Of a stretch of 64,000 bases of DNA, positions 53,454-63,844 are shown piece by piece. Position 1 is the first letter of the stretch. Each line of letters starts with the position of its first letter. The notes under the pieces are model-generated. The model did not search any database. It saw only the letters and a list, made by a program, of their open reading frames with translations, and was not told the origin of the DNA. The DNA is from Candidatus Bipolaricaulota bacterium (GTDB taxonomy: Bacteria; Bipolaricaulota; Bipolaricaulia; Bipolaricaulales; Bipolaricaulaceae). The stretch lies in NCBI GenBank assembly GCA_022838705.1, contig JALHJZ010000002.1, forward strand, positions 1 through 64,000, read 5' to 3'. The position numbers and the translations under genes were made by a program.

Positions 53454-54089
53454 TCACAGCTTGCGGAAGAACGACCGAACGACATCCCAGTACATCGCCA
53501 TCCGGTCGGTGAACCCGAGCCAGAACCCCCGCTTCTCCTCCTTGCGGATGTGGCTCACCCCACTCAGCATGACCTTCTTCGTCCGCCATCCTTCCTTCAT
53601 CGCCAGCCGCGTCAGCGCGGTCTCGATGCCGAACTCGGTGTCCTCCACCGCGCCGCGGGCCCGCTCCCAATGAGCGCGGGACATCACCCTCTGCCCGGAC
53701 AGAAACCCCGCGATCCGCTGGGAGAGGTCGGTCCCCAGGCGTCCATCGCAGAACACGCCGATCACCACGTCGGCGTCCCCCGCCCGGTAGGCGTCCACCA
53801 TCGCCACGATGTGCGACGGGGTGAGGCCAGTGAGGTCGGCATCGAGGAACAGGAGAACGTCACCGCGGGCCGCTTCCACCCCTGCGGCCATCGCCGCCGC
53901 CTTGCCGCGGTTCTCCGGCAGGCGGACCACCCGCACGCCGAACCGCTCCGCTTCTGCGGAGGTCGCGTCCGTGGAGCCATCGTCCACGACAATGACCTCG
54001 TCCACCGCGGGCGAGGAGGTAAGGGGGGCAAGCACAGCCGCGATGCGTTCCGCTTCGTTGAATGCTGGAATGATAGCGGAGACCTTCAT
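53454..54089 (-). CDS. GT2-family glycosyltransferase (dolichyl-phosphate mannosyltransferase-like)
   Basis: A 211-residue GT-A enzyme. MKVSAIIPAFNEAERIAAVL is the correct start; a longer frame upstream is out of character. VIVVDDGSTDATSAEAE and LLFLDADLTGLTPSH are donor/metal motifs. QRVMSRAHWERA and the final FTDRMAMYWDVVRSFFRKL resemble small DPM1-like enzymes or glucosyl-lipid synthases. No TM helices. Own promoter (TTGCAA-N17-TATACT) upstream. Confidence 0.88.
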   Translation of the reverse strand: MKVSAIIPAFNEAERIAAVLAPLTSSPAVDEVIVVDDGSTDATSAEAERFGVRVVRLPENRGKAAAMAAGVEAARGDVLLFLDADLTGLTPSHIVAMVDAYRAGDADVVIGVFCDGRLGTDLSQRIAGFLSGQRVMSRAHWERARGAVEDTEFGIETALTRLAMKEGWRTKKVMLSGVSHIRKEEKRGFWLGFTDRMAMYWDVVRSFFRKL

Positions 54090-54114
54090 GGGGTATCTTG
54101 ATCTACAAGAGCGC

Positions 54115-54143
54115 AGTATAGCGAGCCCGCCCGCTCGTTGCAA
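54115..54143 (-). promoter_or_regulatory. Promoter of the GT2 gene at 54089
   Basis: On the minus strand TTGCAA (54143-54138), 17 bp, TATACT (54120-54115). Predicted leader of about 20 nt. Confidence 0.55.
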
Positions 54144-54210
54144 CTTGTCCGTCACCGCGCGCCGGAGGAGACGGGAGGGACCCCCCTGCGCCGGCCGCCG
54201 CGGCGAAACC

Positions 54211-54255
54211 TTGACGCGGGAGCCCGGGCGGGCATAATCGGGCCCGATATATCGG
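54211..54255 (+). promoter_or_regulatory. Promoter and operator-like palindrome of the PadR-ABC operon
   Basis: TTGACG (54211-54216), 16 bp, CATAAT (54233-54238). A perfect 12-bp palindrome CCGATATATCGG at 54244-54255 covers the predicted start. A PadR dimer bound there would repress the operon. Confidence 0.55.
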
Positions 54256-54264
54256 AGCCGAACA

Positions 54265-54726
54265 ATGTTCCCAGGAGGACTGTTGCGCCTTTGGACGTTG
54301 CGCCTCCTTTCCGAAGGGGAGCGCACGGGGTACGACATCATGCGCGAGCTCGGGGTCAGGGTGGGCTGGCGGCCCTCACCGGGCTCGGTCTACCCCCTCC
54401 TTCAGCTCCTCACCGATTCCGGCCTCATCCAAGGCCGCCGCGAGGGGGATCGGACCCTGTGGTCCCTGACCCCCGCCGGCCAGGACGCCCTGGCGGAGTC
54501 CACCGCCCATTGGGATGGATGGGTCAAACGGTTGGGGGAGGCCGAACGGCTGGTGTGGACGGCCATCGAGAAAGACTGGCCGTGGGGTACCATGCCCCGC
54601 TTGGCCTCGCTCCTCCTCCGCGCCTTCCAGACGGGCAAGGAGGACGAGGCCCTGCGGATCCTGGGGGAGACGTTCACTCGGCTCGAACGGCTCGTGGAGG
54701 GCAACAAGAATGAAGAATGTAATTGA
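54265..54726 (+). CDS. PadR-family transcriptional regulator
   Basis: A 153-residue regulator. The winged helix has LRLLSEGERTGYDIMREL, WRPSPGSVYPLLQLLTDSGL and REGDRTLWSLTPAGQ, the PadR core. The C-terminal part is helical with several Trp residues, which often line the ligand site. GGAG is 8 nt before the ATG. It overlaps the ABC ATPase start by 17 bp. Likely senses a toxic compound exported by the neighbouring ABC system (inference). Confidence 0.92.
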   Translation: MFPGGLLRLWTLRLLSEGERTGYDIMRELGVRVGWRPSPGSVYPLLQLLTDSGLIQGRREGDRTLWSLTPAGQDALAESTAHWDGWVKRLGEAERLVWTAIEKDWPWGTMPRLASLLLRAFQTGKEDEALRILGETFTRLERLVEGNKNEECN

Positions 54727-55726
54727 AGTGGAGGAACTGACCAAGATCTACCATGACAACCTCGTTGCCGTGGATGATATCTCGTTCTCGGTCGGCGAAG
54801 GGGAGATTTTTGGCTTCTTGGGCCCGAACGGGGCCGGGAAATCCACGACCATCAAGTGCGTGATCGGCCTCCTCCGCCCCACCCAAGGGAGGATCCGGGT
54901 CCACGGGGTGGACGCCATTCACCACCCAGGGACGGTGAAGCGCTACATCGGCTACGCTGCACAGGAGACCGCGATCGATGATCGTCTCACGGGCTGGGAG
55001 AACCTCTACCTCCAGGGCCGGTTCTTCCATCTCTCCCGGGAGGAGGTCCTCACGCGCGGACGGGAGATCCTCGAGCTATTTGGCCTGTGGGAGAGGAGAG
55101 GCGACCTCACGGAGACCTATTCGGGAGGGATGCTCAAGCGCCTGGATATCGCCATCGCCCTGATCCATCGCCCCCGGATCCTGTTCCTGGATGAACCGAC
55201 ATTGGGCCTGGACGTACAGACCCGGGCGGTGATTTGGGACTACATCCAGAAGCTACGGACCGAGCATGAGATGACGATCTTCCTCACCACCCACTACATG
55301 GAGGAGGCCGACGCCCTCTGTGACCGGGTGGCGATCATCGACCACGGGAAGATCGCGGCCCTGGATCGGCCGGGGGCCCTGAAGGCCCAGATCGGTGGAG
55401 ACGTGATCACCGTCCGGTTTCTCGACTCCGGCCCCGCGACCCTGTCCCTGGTTGAGACCATCCGCTCCCTCCCCGAGATCGTGGAGGTGAGCCAGGGCGA
55501 GGATGGCATCACGCGGATCGTCGTGCGGCAGCACGGCGACCGGGTGATCCCGGAGCTGTTCTCCTTGGCGATCCACCACGGGGTAAGGATCGACTCCCTG
55601 CGCCTCAAGCGGCCCTCGCTGGACGACGTGTACCTCCACTTCACCGGCCGGGATATCCGCGAGGAGGGTGGATCGCGGGAGGAGCTCCACCGAGCTCGCC
55701 GTGCCCAAAGGAGGTTACGCCGATGA
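54710..55726 (+). CDS. ABC-2 type transporter ATP-binding protein
   Basis: A 338-residue ATPase of the DrrA/NatA type. Walker A LGPNGAGKSTTIK, signature YSGGMLKRLDIAIAL, Walker B ILFLDEPTLGLD and H-loop LTTHYMEEADALC. The C-terminal 100 residues form the DrrA-like extension (RPSLDDVYLHFTGRD). The start at 54710 is inside the padR end. ATGA overlap with the permease. Confidence 0.95.
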   Translation: MKNVIEVEELTKIYHDNLVAVDDISFSVGEGEIFGFLGPNGAGKSTTIKCVIGLLRPTQGRIRVHGVDAIHHPGTVKRYIGYAAQETAIDDRLTGWENLYLQGRFFHLSREEVLTRGREILELFGLWERRGDLTETYSGGMLKRLDIAIALIHRPRILFLDEPTLGLDVQTRAVIWDYIQKLRTEHEMTIFLTTHYMEEADALCDRVAIIDHGKIAALDRPGALKAQIGGDVITVRFLDSGPATLSLVETIRSLPEIVEVSQGEDGITRIVVRQHGDRVIPELFSLAIHHGVRIDSLRLKRPSLDDVYLHFTGRDIREEGGSREELHRARRAQRRLRR

Positions 55727-56505
55727 CCCTTCTAGCCGATGTTTGGTACGTCGCCTGGCGGGAGCTCATCAAGTTCTTCCGGGCCCGGGTGCGGCTCATC
55801 ATGACCGTGATCCAGCCAGTGATCTGGCTGGGGCTCATGGGGAACATGATGCAGGGTCTGACCCAAAATCCCATGGCGGCCCAGATGTTCGGGACAGAGA
55901 ACTACCTCGCGTTCATGACGCCGGGGATCATCCTGATGACCGTCCTGTTCGGGGGAGTGTTCGCCGGGATGTCCATCGTCTGGGACCGGCGCATCGGGTA
56001 TCTGGAGAAGCTCATGGCTGCCCCCATCTCCCGGGCCGCCATCCCGTTCGGAAAGATGCTCGCCGCCGCGATTCAAAGCGGCATTCAGGTACTGATCATC
56101 GTCCTCATCGCCTCCGCGTTGGGGGTACGGTTCGCCGCTGGCTTGGGCGGGGTGGTGGTGATCCTCGCGGTTGCCATGTGCTTCAGCCTGATCCTGAGCG
56201 GGCTTTCGCTCACACTTGCCGCCACGATCAAGGTTCAGGAGACGCTCATGGCGATCGTGAACTTCCTCACCATGCCCCTCATGTTCACCAGCAATGCCCT
56301 ATTCCCCAAGGAGGCCATGCCCGGCTGGCTGGCGGCGATCGCGAGCGTGAACCCCGTTTCCCACGCGGTGGCCCCGCTCCGGGAGCTCACCATCTCCGGC
56401 TGGAACTGGGCGGGGATGGCCCCAAGCCTCGGGGTGGTGGTGGGGCTGGCGATCGTGTTCCTGGCCGTGGCCCAGTTCGCCTTCCGCCGCGCAACGGCTG
56501 AGTAA
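55723..56505 (+). CDS. ABC-2 type transporter permease
   Basis: A 260-residue membrane protein with six TM segments of the DrrB family. VWYVAWRELIKFFRAR is at the N-terminus, LAFMTPGIILMTVLFGG is TM2, and TMPLMFTSNALFPKEAMPGW, then SVNPVSHAV, is the conserved late region. Pairs with the upstream ATPase to export a hydrophobic compound or lipid. Confidence 0.93.
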   Translation: MTLLADVWYVAWRELIKFFRARVRLIMTVIQPVIWLGLMGNMMQGLTQNPMAAQMFGTENYLAFMTPGIILMTVLFGGVFAGMSIVWDRRIGYLEKLMAAPISRAAIPFGKMLAAAIQSGIQVLIIVLIASALGVRFAAGLGGVVVILAVAMCFSLILSGLSLTLAATIKVQETLMAIVNFLTMPLMFTSNALFPKEAMPGWLAAIASVNPVSHAVAPLRELTISGWNWAGMAPSLGVVVGLAIVFLAVAQFAFRRATAE

Positions 56506-56508
56506 ACC

Positions 56509-57300
56509 ATGATCACCGGGATTTTGGTCGCCCTGGTGGCCGGGTGGGGGGCGGGGGTGGTCACCGGGATCATCGGAGCCTCAGCGGCCACGGTGGTGGT
56601 CCCCATGCTCATAACCATCCTCGACTTCGAGGCGTATCAAGCGATCGGCGTAAGCCTGGCGACTGATGTGATCTGCTCTGCGGTGGCCGCCTACACCTAC
56701 GCCCGCCACGGCCACGTCAAGTTCCGCGCCAGCCTCCCGATGGCCTCCTGTGCTGTGACCGGCGTCCTGCTCGGCAGCCTGGCGTCGAGGTACATCCCCT
56801 CAGCAAGCCTCGGGGGGGCAACCGGGATCCTCATCCTCCTCATGGGAATAAGCTTCATGCGAAAACCCATCAACCTGCGGGCCCAGGCATTCAAGGAGAG
56901 GGTTGACCTCTCCCTGTTCAAGCGCCATAGCGCCGCCTGGTCCGCTCTCTGCGGGCTCGGGATCGGGCTCATGTGCGGCACAGTCGGGGCCGGGGGAGGA
57001 GAGGCCATGTCCTTGATCCTCCTTTTCGTCCTCGATTATCCCATCCATAGCGCAGTGGGGACATCGGTATTGATCATGGTGTTCACCGCGTTCACCGGCG
57101 CCGTGGGCCATGGGCTCTACGCGCCGTTTCCCGCATCTACCGCTTTGATCGCCGCTTGCGGTGGGGCGGTTGGGGCCTGGATGGCGGCGCGGTTTGCCAG
57201 CCTGGCCTCCGAGGAGAAGTTGGGGAAGGTAATCGGGGCCGCGTTCCTCGTCCTCGGGATCATCACCACGATAGGCGAACTCGTGCTCCCCCATGCTTGA
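56509..57300 (+). CDS. TauE/SafE-family permease
   Basis: A 263-residue membrane protein with about eight TM segments. The two TauE half-motifs are visible: GIIGASAATVVVPMLITILD and LMCGTVGAGGGEAMSLILLF. Members move sulfite, sulfoacetate or related anions. It follows the permease by 3 bp, so it is likely co-transcribed, though a functional tie to the ABC pair is not evident. Confidence 0.88.
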   Translation: MITGILVALVAGWGAGVVTGIIGASAATVVVPMLITILDFEAYQAIGVSLATDVICSAVAAYTYARHGHVKFRASLPMASCAVTGVLLGSLASRYIPSASLGGATGILILLMGISFMRKPINLRAQAFKERVDLSLFKRHSAAWSALCGLGIGLMCGTVGAGGGEAMSLILLFVLDYPIHSAVGTSVLIMVFTAFTGAVGHGLYAPFPASTALIAACGGAVGAWMAARFASLASEEKLGKVIGAAFLVLGIITTIGELVLPHA

Positions 57301-57321
57301 CCCAGCGAGATCGGTCGCGAC

Positions 57322-58392
57322 CTAGTGGAGCAGACCAGCCTTGATCTGAGATAGCTTCGCGACGAACTCGGCGGCAAGCCACGGATCCACGTCCTTTGGC
57401 CCCAGCCGGATCCCGCGGTGGCCCCGGATTTTCACGGTGAGCGTGTTCCGTCTGAACGAGGCAGTGACGTCCGTCAACGGATGTTCGAGCCCGAACCCGG
57501 CTTGGAACAGGGCCCGATCCACCATCTGGGGGATGCGCCGCTCGAGGAACCCCACCGTCCGGCTGGTGAGGAATCCGAGCAGGCCCCGACGGCGTCCGGC
57601 GCGGTCGGAGAGGAGCTTCCGGACAAGCTGCACCTGCTCTTGAACCGCCTTCCCCAGTTCCACGACCAGGGCGTCCTTGGTCAGGACCAGGTTCAGGCGC
57701 CCCTCCTTCGTCGTGATGCGGGCGATCTCGTCGCGCCAGACGAGCTCGTAGATCTCCTGGGGTCCGAGGCCCTTCAGGTCGTGGGTTCCGAGGTAGAGGT
57801 AGCGGATCCCCTCCCCGGCGGTGCGCTCGACCACGGCCGGTGAGACAAGGATCTGCCCGCCCCGTGCCCGATCCGCCAGGCGTTGGGCCAGGTTGACCAC
57901 GAAGCCGAACAGATCGCCATCCTCCTCGATGGGGGTTCCCCAGGCGATCCCGATCCCGGTGGTGACGGCGTCATCGGGATGGGCCGCGTTGCGGCGGGCG
58001 ACCTCCTCCTGGATCCCCTTGGCGCACACAACGCTCGCCAGCGCCCCAGGGAAGGCGGCCATGATCCCGTCCCCCAACGTCTTCACAACCCGGCCGCCGT
58101 GCTCCGCAACGCGGCCCTCAGCGAGGGTCGTGAACGCCTTGGCGAGGCGGTAGGCCTGCTCATCCCCGCGTTCGCGCGTGTAGGAGGTGAACCCGCGGAT
58201 GTCGGCGAACAGGATCGCCTGCCCGGGCTTCTCCAGGGTTCCCTCTTCCCCGCCCGAGCGAGGAGCCCCGGGCGCAACCTCTGGCGGATCGATCGGGGGG
58301 CGGACGTCCACGGGAGGAGTGTGAAGAGATCCGCAGTGCCGGTCAAGGGGGCCGAGAGATCCCGATTGGCGCAGGGCGGAGCCGCGGTCCAC
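57322..58392 (-). CDS. Class III adenylate/guanylate cyclase domain protein
   Basis: A 356-residue soluble protein. The cyclase homology domain (about 58-215) has AILFADIRGFTSYTRERGD (first metal Asp), RVVKTLGDGIMAAFPG (second metal Asp region) and FGFVVNLAQRLADRA with the transition-state Asn/Arg. The C-terminal 140 residues are an unassigned basic domain (SFRRNTLTVKIRGHRGIRLG). No TM segments. The first 50 residues are low-complexity and the start is uncertain. Converges with the TauE gene. Confidence 0.83.
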   Translation of the reverse strand: MDRGSALRQSGSLGPLDRHCGSLHTPPVDVRPPIDPPEVAPGAPRSGGEEGTLEKPGQAILFADIRGFTSYTRERGDEQAYRLAKAFTTLAEGRVAEHGGRVVKTLGDGIMAAFPGALASVVCAKGIQEEVARRNAAHPDDAVTTGIGIAWGTPIEEDGDLFGFVVNLAQRLADRARGGQILVSPAVVERTAGEGIRYLYLGTHDLKGLGPQEIYELVWRDEIARITTKEGRLNLVLTKDALVVELGKAVQEQVQLVRKLLSDRAGRRRGLLGFLTSRTVGFLERRIPQMVDRALFQAGFGLEHPLTDVTASFRRNTLTVKIRGHRGIRLGPKDVDPWLAAEFVAKLSQIKAGLLH

Positions 58393-58618
58393 CCTGGCCT
58401 CCGATTCGGGGGCGCGCTCGCTCAGCGTGGCCAGGCTACGATCCTCCCGTCCGGTCCGGACGACAGCGAATGGCCTGAGGCTGTTCGGCTCGATCGATCC
58501 TCTTCTAGTTTTTAATATTCGCCCGCAAGGTCACGCCTCGCCATGCCCCCAGCTTGGTAACCGGGCCGAACAGGGTGGGAAGCCCCCGGCGGCCGGCATC
58601 GCCGGGGGCCAGCCCGCT
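58393..58618. other. Gap between the aclA end and the cyclase gene
   Basis: The 226-bp gap holds the aclA terminator near its right end. On the minus strand a TATTAA-rich patch at about 58501-58520 could belong to a cyclase promoter, but no clear -35 box is visible. No gene is seen. Confidence 0.4.
58582..58609 (-). terminator. Terminator after aclA
   Basis: A 10-bp stem GCCCCCGGCG / CGCCGGGGGC with an 8-nt loop, 10 bp beyond the aclA stop. Followed on the minus strand by TTCCCACC. Very stable hairpin. Confidence 0.65.
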
Positions 58619-60469
58619 CTACCCGACCGTCTCGGGGGCCGGTGGGACGTCGTAGAGGATGTCGTCGAGCGGATGGCGGTAAAGGTCCTGCTCCAGCCGC
58701 ACCTGGTCGAAGTAGTGGCCGATGAGGCCGATCGAGCGGCCGAGGACGAAGAACGCGTTGAAGAGCCCCGCCCGGATCATCTCGTCGATCTCGGCATCGG
58801 TGAACTTGAGCTCGGTGAGGAGGTCCACGAGGAGGACCCCGATGCAACCGTCCACGTTGAGGATGAGGTTCCCCTTCTTCTGGATCGTGACAGCTTCCAC
58901 GGCGAGGGCGTAGTCGAGGAGGGGGGTCGCCCGGAAGTGCTCCCTGGCGAACGCCTTCATGAGCTCGACCCGTGCGTCGGGGTTCTCCAGGGAATGCAGG
59001 CGGTGGCCGATCCCCTGGATCCGCACGTTACGCCTTTTCATCTCGTCCACGAACTCCCGTGGCGCGAGCTTGTTCCGTAGCCCGTACAGGAAGTGCTCCG
59101 CGGCCCCGTTGACGGCCCCCCCGAACCGCGGGCCGATGGTGAGGATCCCCGAAACAAGCGAGCTGATGAGGTCCTTCCCCGCCCGGGCGGCGACGATCGT
59201 GTTGTGGGCCCCGGACACCGCCGGCCCGTGATCGGCGATGATCTGAATCACCATCTCGATGAACTCACGGGCGTAGGGGGGGATGTCCTTCTTGAACCAC
59301 AGGAGCCCGATCACCCCACCGATCCCGTACTCCTCCTCGATCACCCGATCGATGGGGACGCCGCAGTAGTTGTGGACGTCACCCCGCTCGTCGCAGATCG
59401 TGGAGATGAAGTGCGTCGGCCGCCGCACGAGCCCCTCGGCCCGCGCTTGGGCATAGTCGAGCGGAATGTTCGGCGGCGTGACCTCGGGCGCAGGGACGAT
59501 GGTGCCCTCGTTCACCAACCGTTGATAGGTTTCCTCGATCTTGAGGTGGTAGTCGTCGAACGAGCGGGGGACGATCACCCCCGCCTCGCGGAGGGCGGCA
59601 TTCTTGGCATCGGCCGTCTCGGCCGCGGTGTCCGCCCTTGCCCCGGCGTGGCCGAACTGGACCTGGCCGGGGAGGACCTTGGCGCACGTCCCGGTGACCC
59701 ACATCACAAGGGGCTTTGTGATCCGGCCCTCCTTCACCGCCTCCGCGATCTCGTACTCCTTGGTGCCCCCCACCTCCCCCAAACACACGAGGAGCTTGAT
59801 CGCGGGGTTCCTCTCGAACCGGAGGAGGTGATCGAGGAGGGTCGAGCCAGGGTAGGCGTCGCCGCCGATCGCGATCCCCTCATTCAACCCGTCCGTGGCC
59901 CGGGCGACGATGTTGTACGCCTCGTTGGAGAGCCCCCCGGACACGGACACGAACCCCACCGAACCGGGGCGGTACAGCTTCGCCTCGCGGATGTTCTCCA
60001 TCGTGCCCGCAGCGTTCCCGATCTTGAAGCAGCCGGCCTTGACCCCACCCACCGTGGCGGGGCCGATGATCCACTTCCCCTTCTCCTTGGCGAGGGCGGC
60101 CATCCGCCGCGACTGGCGCTCGGGGATCCCCTCCGCGATCACGGCGATCGTGCGGATGGTGGGGATGTCAAGGGCCTGCACCGTGACGTCGTACGCCGAG
60201 CGCTGGCTCGCGAAGTTGACGAGCACATCGGCCTCGGGGAAGTGGGCCGCCGCCTCGGCGAGGCTCGTCATCCGCGGGATGCGGATCTCCTTCGTCCCCC
60301 AGAACAGTTTCTCGAACCCGCCGCGTTCGGGGGTGATGAGGGCCGCCACCGACGGCTCCCCCCTCCGGCACAGGTAATCGAAGTCGAGCATCCGCTGCGC
60401 GGCGCGCAGCTGCTCGCCGTAGATGAATGCCTTCGTGTCCGCGGTGAAGAGTTCATAGTCGTTTCTCAT
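58619..60469 (-). CDS. aclA: ATP-citrate lyase, large (alpha) subunit
   Basis: A 616-residue enzyme subunit like that of Chlorobium. The CoA-ligase-type N-terminal half has the phosphohistidine loop VQFGHAGARAD (His274) and KWIIGPATVGGVKAG. The C-terminal half is a citrate-synthase-like lyase domain (DHGPAVSGAHNTIVAARAG, IGPRFGGAVNGAAEHF, QGIGHRLHS). With AclB it cleaves citrate to acetyl-CoA and oxaloacetate using ATP and CoA, the key step of the reductive TCA cycle. ATGA overlap with aclB. Confidence 0.95.
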   Translation of the reverse strand: MRNDYELFTADTKAFIYGEQLRAAQRMLDFDYLCRRGEPSVAALITPERGGFEKLFWGTKEIRIPRMTSLAEAAAHFPEADVLVNFASQRSAYDVTVQALDIPTIRTIAVIAEGIPERQSRRMAALAKEKGKWIIGPATVGGVKAGCFKIGNAAGTMENIREAKLYRPGSVGFVSVSGGLSNEAYNIVARATDGLNEGIAIGGDAYPGSTLLDHLLRFERNPAIKLLVCLGEVGGTKEYEIAEAVKEGRITKPLVMWVTGTCAKVLPGQVQFGHAGARADTAAETADAKNAALREAGVIVPRSFDDYHLKIEETYQRLVNEGTIVPAPEVTPPNIPLDYAQARAEGLVRRPTHFISTICDERGDVHNYCGVPIDRVIEEEYGIGGVIGLLWFKKDIPPYAREFIEMVIQIIADHGPAVSGAHNTIVAARAGKDLISSLVSGILTIGPRFGGAVNGAAEHFLYGLRNKLAPREFVDEMKRRNVRIQGIGHRLHSLENPDARVELMKAFAREHFRATPLLDYALAVEAVTIQKKGNLILNVDGCIGVLLVDLLTELKFTDAEIDEMIRAGLFNAFFVLGRSIGLIGHYFDQVRLEQDLYRHPLDDILYDVPPAPETVG

Positions 60470-61749
60470 CTCTGGGCCTCCTCGAGGGCGAGGGACACGA
60501 TGCGCGTCATGTGCGTTTCCGGGCCGTACACCTCAAGCGGGACGCCGATCCGTTCCCCCAGCCGCCGCATGTTCTCCAGCCCCTCCTTGTAGTTGGGGCC
60601 CCCCCGCCGGACGTAGATCTTGACGTGGTTCTTCTGCAACCTGTCCTTGTACTCCTCGAGGGCCTGGATGATCCCGGTGAACGTCTTGGCGACGTCGGTG
60701 AAGTTGGCGATCCCCCCTCCGATGAGGAGGTACTTCGGCCGCCCTTGGGGATCGGGCACCCGGGTCATGAGGTCGAGGAGGGTCTTCGTGTACTCGTAGG
60801 TGAGCTCGGTCGAGGGGTCACCGGAGTACTCCCCGTAGTTGGCGAGCTCGCCCCCGAACCCGAGGTCCACCACCGTGTCAGCGTAGATGACGCTCGCCCC
60901 ACCGCCGGCGACGAGGAGCCACACCCGGCCGTCGGGGTTGAGGAGGGTCAGCTTGAGCGAGGCCCCGGTCTTGGCGTCGAGGGACTCCACGTACGCCTCC
61001 TCCTTCGTCATCGCCTTCCCGAACGGGCGGGGGAACGTGATCTCCCCCCACTTCTCCGCGCACTGAAACGCCGCCGTGTCGTCGAGCTTGGCCACCGTGT
61101 CCAACGGGATGAGCCTCCCGCGGAAGAACGCGAGCGGGTTGAATTCGAGATAGGTGAAGTGATAGTCCACGTAGATCCGGTACAGCACCTGGATGAACTC
61201 CGCGACCGTCTCCCGGTGGGGGATGTCGGGGAGTTCGGGGAGAACGCGCACCTGCATCTGGTCGGCCAGCACCGGGACGTCAATCGAGACCACGGTGTCC
61301 CACACGGACTCGATGTCCACGCCCCCTTTAGGGGAGAAGTGGATCGTGTCCACATCGCGGGAGCTCGTGAACGCGAGGTAGTACTCCGCGTCGTGGGGAA
61401 CGAACGGCTCGATGAGAAAGTGGGTGAGGATCCCGGTTGTCGTGCCGCCGGCGCCCTCGATCGTCACCTCCTTCCCCATCCGCGCAGCGATCCATGCCTT
61501 GGCCGCCGCGAGGTCGGCGTTGAGGAGGATGAGCTTGTTCTTCCCGCGCTTCCCGAATAGCTGGTCGGGTTTCACGACGAGCCTTTCCTTCGCCAGCCAC
61601 GGGTGGTCGGCCTCGACCGTGGCGAGGTCGGTCTCCGGCGTGACGAGGACGAGGCGATCGTCGATCCGGAACTTGCCTCCGGAGTACTCGCCGATCGCGC
61701 GGGCGAGCATCCGCTTCGCGTCGTACTCTCGGATCCCTCTCTGGGCCAT
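60466..61749 (-). CDS. aclB: ATP-citrate lyase, small (beta) subunit
   Basis: A 427-residue ATP-grasp and citrate-binding subunit. GIREYDAKRMLARAI, VVKPDQLFGKRGKNKLI and THFLIEPFVPH cover the ATP-grasp domain. LEFNPLAFF supplies the metal site, and VIYADTVVDLGFGGELANY and LLIGGGIANFTDVAKTF the CoA/citrate fold. It pairs with aclA downstream (ATGA). GGGGGAGA precedes the ATG. Lies 9 bp after icd. Confidence 0.95.
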   Translation of the reverse strand: MAQRGIREYDAKRMLARAIGEYSGGKFRIDDRLVLVTPETDLATVEADHPWLAKERLVVKPDQLFGKRGKNKLILLNADLAAAKAWIAARMGKEVTIEGAGGTTTGILTHFLIEPFVPHDAEYYLAFTSSRDVDTIHFSPKGGVDIESVWDTVVSIDVPVLADQMQVRVLPELPDIPHRETVAEFIQVLYRIYVDYHFTYLEFNPLAFFRGRLIPLDTVAKLDDTAAFQCAEKWGEITFPRPFGKAMTKEEAYVESLDAKTGASLKLTLLNPDGRVWLLVAGGGASVIYADTVVDLGFGGELANYGEYSGDPSTELTYEYTKTLLDLMTRVPDPQGRPKYLLIGGGIANFTDVAKTFTGIIQALEEYKDRLQKNHVKIYVRRGGPNYKEGLENMRRLGERIGVPLEVYGPETHMTRIVSLALEEAQR

Positions 61750-61758
61750 GGTCTCCCC

Positions 61759-63057
<1,299 letters not shown>

Positions 63058-63079
63058 AGTGAACCTCCTTCAGTAGTCT

Positions 63080-63829
63080 CTAGTTCGCATCTTGGCCCAC
63101 AAGCTCCCGGGCGATGGCCCGTGCTGTGGCGGAAAGCTCTTTCAGGAAAGGGCCCTTGCTCTTCGCGTCCACCCGCGTGGTCGGGGCCGAGGCCCCCAGC
63201 GCGGCGACGATGCGGTCCCCACCAGTCAGAATGGGCGCGGCAAGGCCGTAGGTGTAGGGAATCACTTCCCCGTCGCTCTCCGCGTACCCGCGGCGCCGGA
63301 TCGTGGCGAGCTCGGCCCGCAACTCCCCTGGGTCGGTGATCGTGGTCGCGGTGAACCGGGGGAGGCCCTGGGCGATGATCCGCTCCTGATCCTCTCTCGG
63401 GAGGTAGGCGAGGAGAACCTTCCCCGTCGCCCCGGCATGGAGGGGGAAGATCGCCCCCCGCTCGTGGGAGACGCGCAGCGCGTGGTGGCCCTCCACCCGC
63501 TCGAGGCAGATCCCGCTCGTCCCGTGCACCCCAGCGAGGATGACGGTCTCCCCTGTTTCGGCGACGAGGCGCTCCATCTGCGGGAGCGCAACCTCGACGA
63601 GGTCCCGCCTCCGCACCCCCCCCGCCAACTGGAGGAGCCTCGCTCCCAGCCGAAGGCGGCCCGTGCCCGGGTCTTCCTCGACCAGGCCCTGGGACTTGAG
63701 GGTGAGGATGTAGCGGTAGGCCGTGCTCCGGGGGAGGCCAAGCGAGCGAGCGATCTCGGCAGCGCTCAATTCGCACTGGCTTTCCCCCAATAGGGTGAGG
63801 ATCCGCAGGGCTTTGTCGAGCGTGTTCAC
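63080..63829 (-). CDS. IclR-family transcriptional regulator
   Basis: A 249-residue regulator. HTH: ALRILTLLGESQCELSAAEI, ARSLGLPRSTAYRYILTLKS. The effector domain has GICLERVEGHHALRVSHERG, PLHAGATGKVLLAYLP and ALGASAPTTRVD. It sits between aconitase and icd on the same strand, so it probably controls this citrate segment in response to a small organic acid. GTG start after GGGGGAG. Confidence 0.93.
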   Translation of the reverse strand: MNTLDKALRILTLLGESQCELSAAEIARSLGLPRSTAYRYILTLKSQGLVEEDPGTGRLRLGARLLQLAGGVRRRDLVEVALPQMERLVAETGETVILAGVHGTSGICLERVEGHHALRVSHERGAIFPLHAGATGKVLLAYLPREDQERIIAQGLPRFTATTITDPGELRAELATIRRRGYAESDGEVIPYTYGLAAPILTGGDRIVAALGASAPTTRVDAKSKGPFLKELSATARAIARELVGQDAN

Positions 63830-63844
63830 CTGCTCCCCCAGTGG

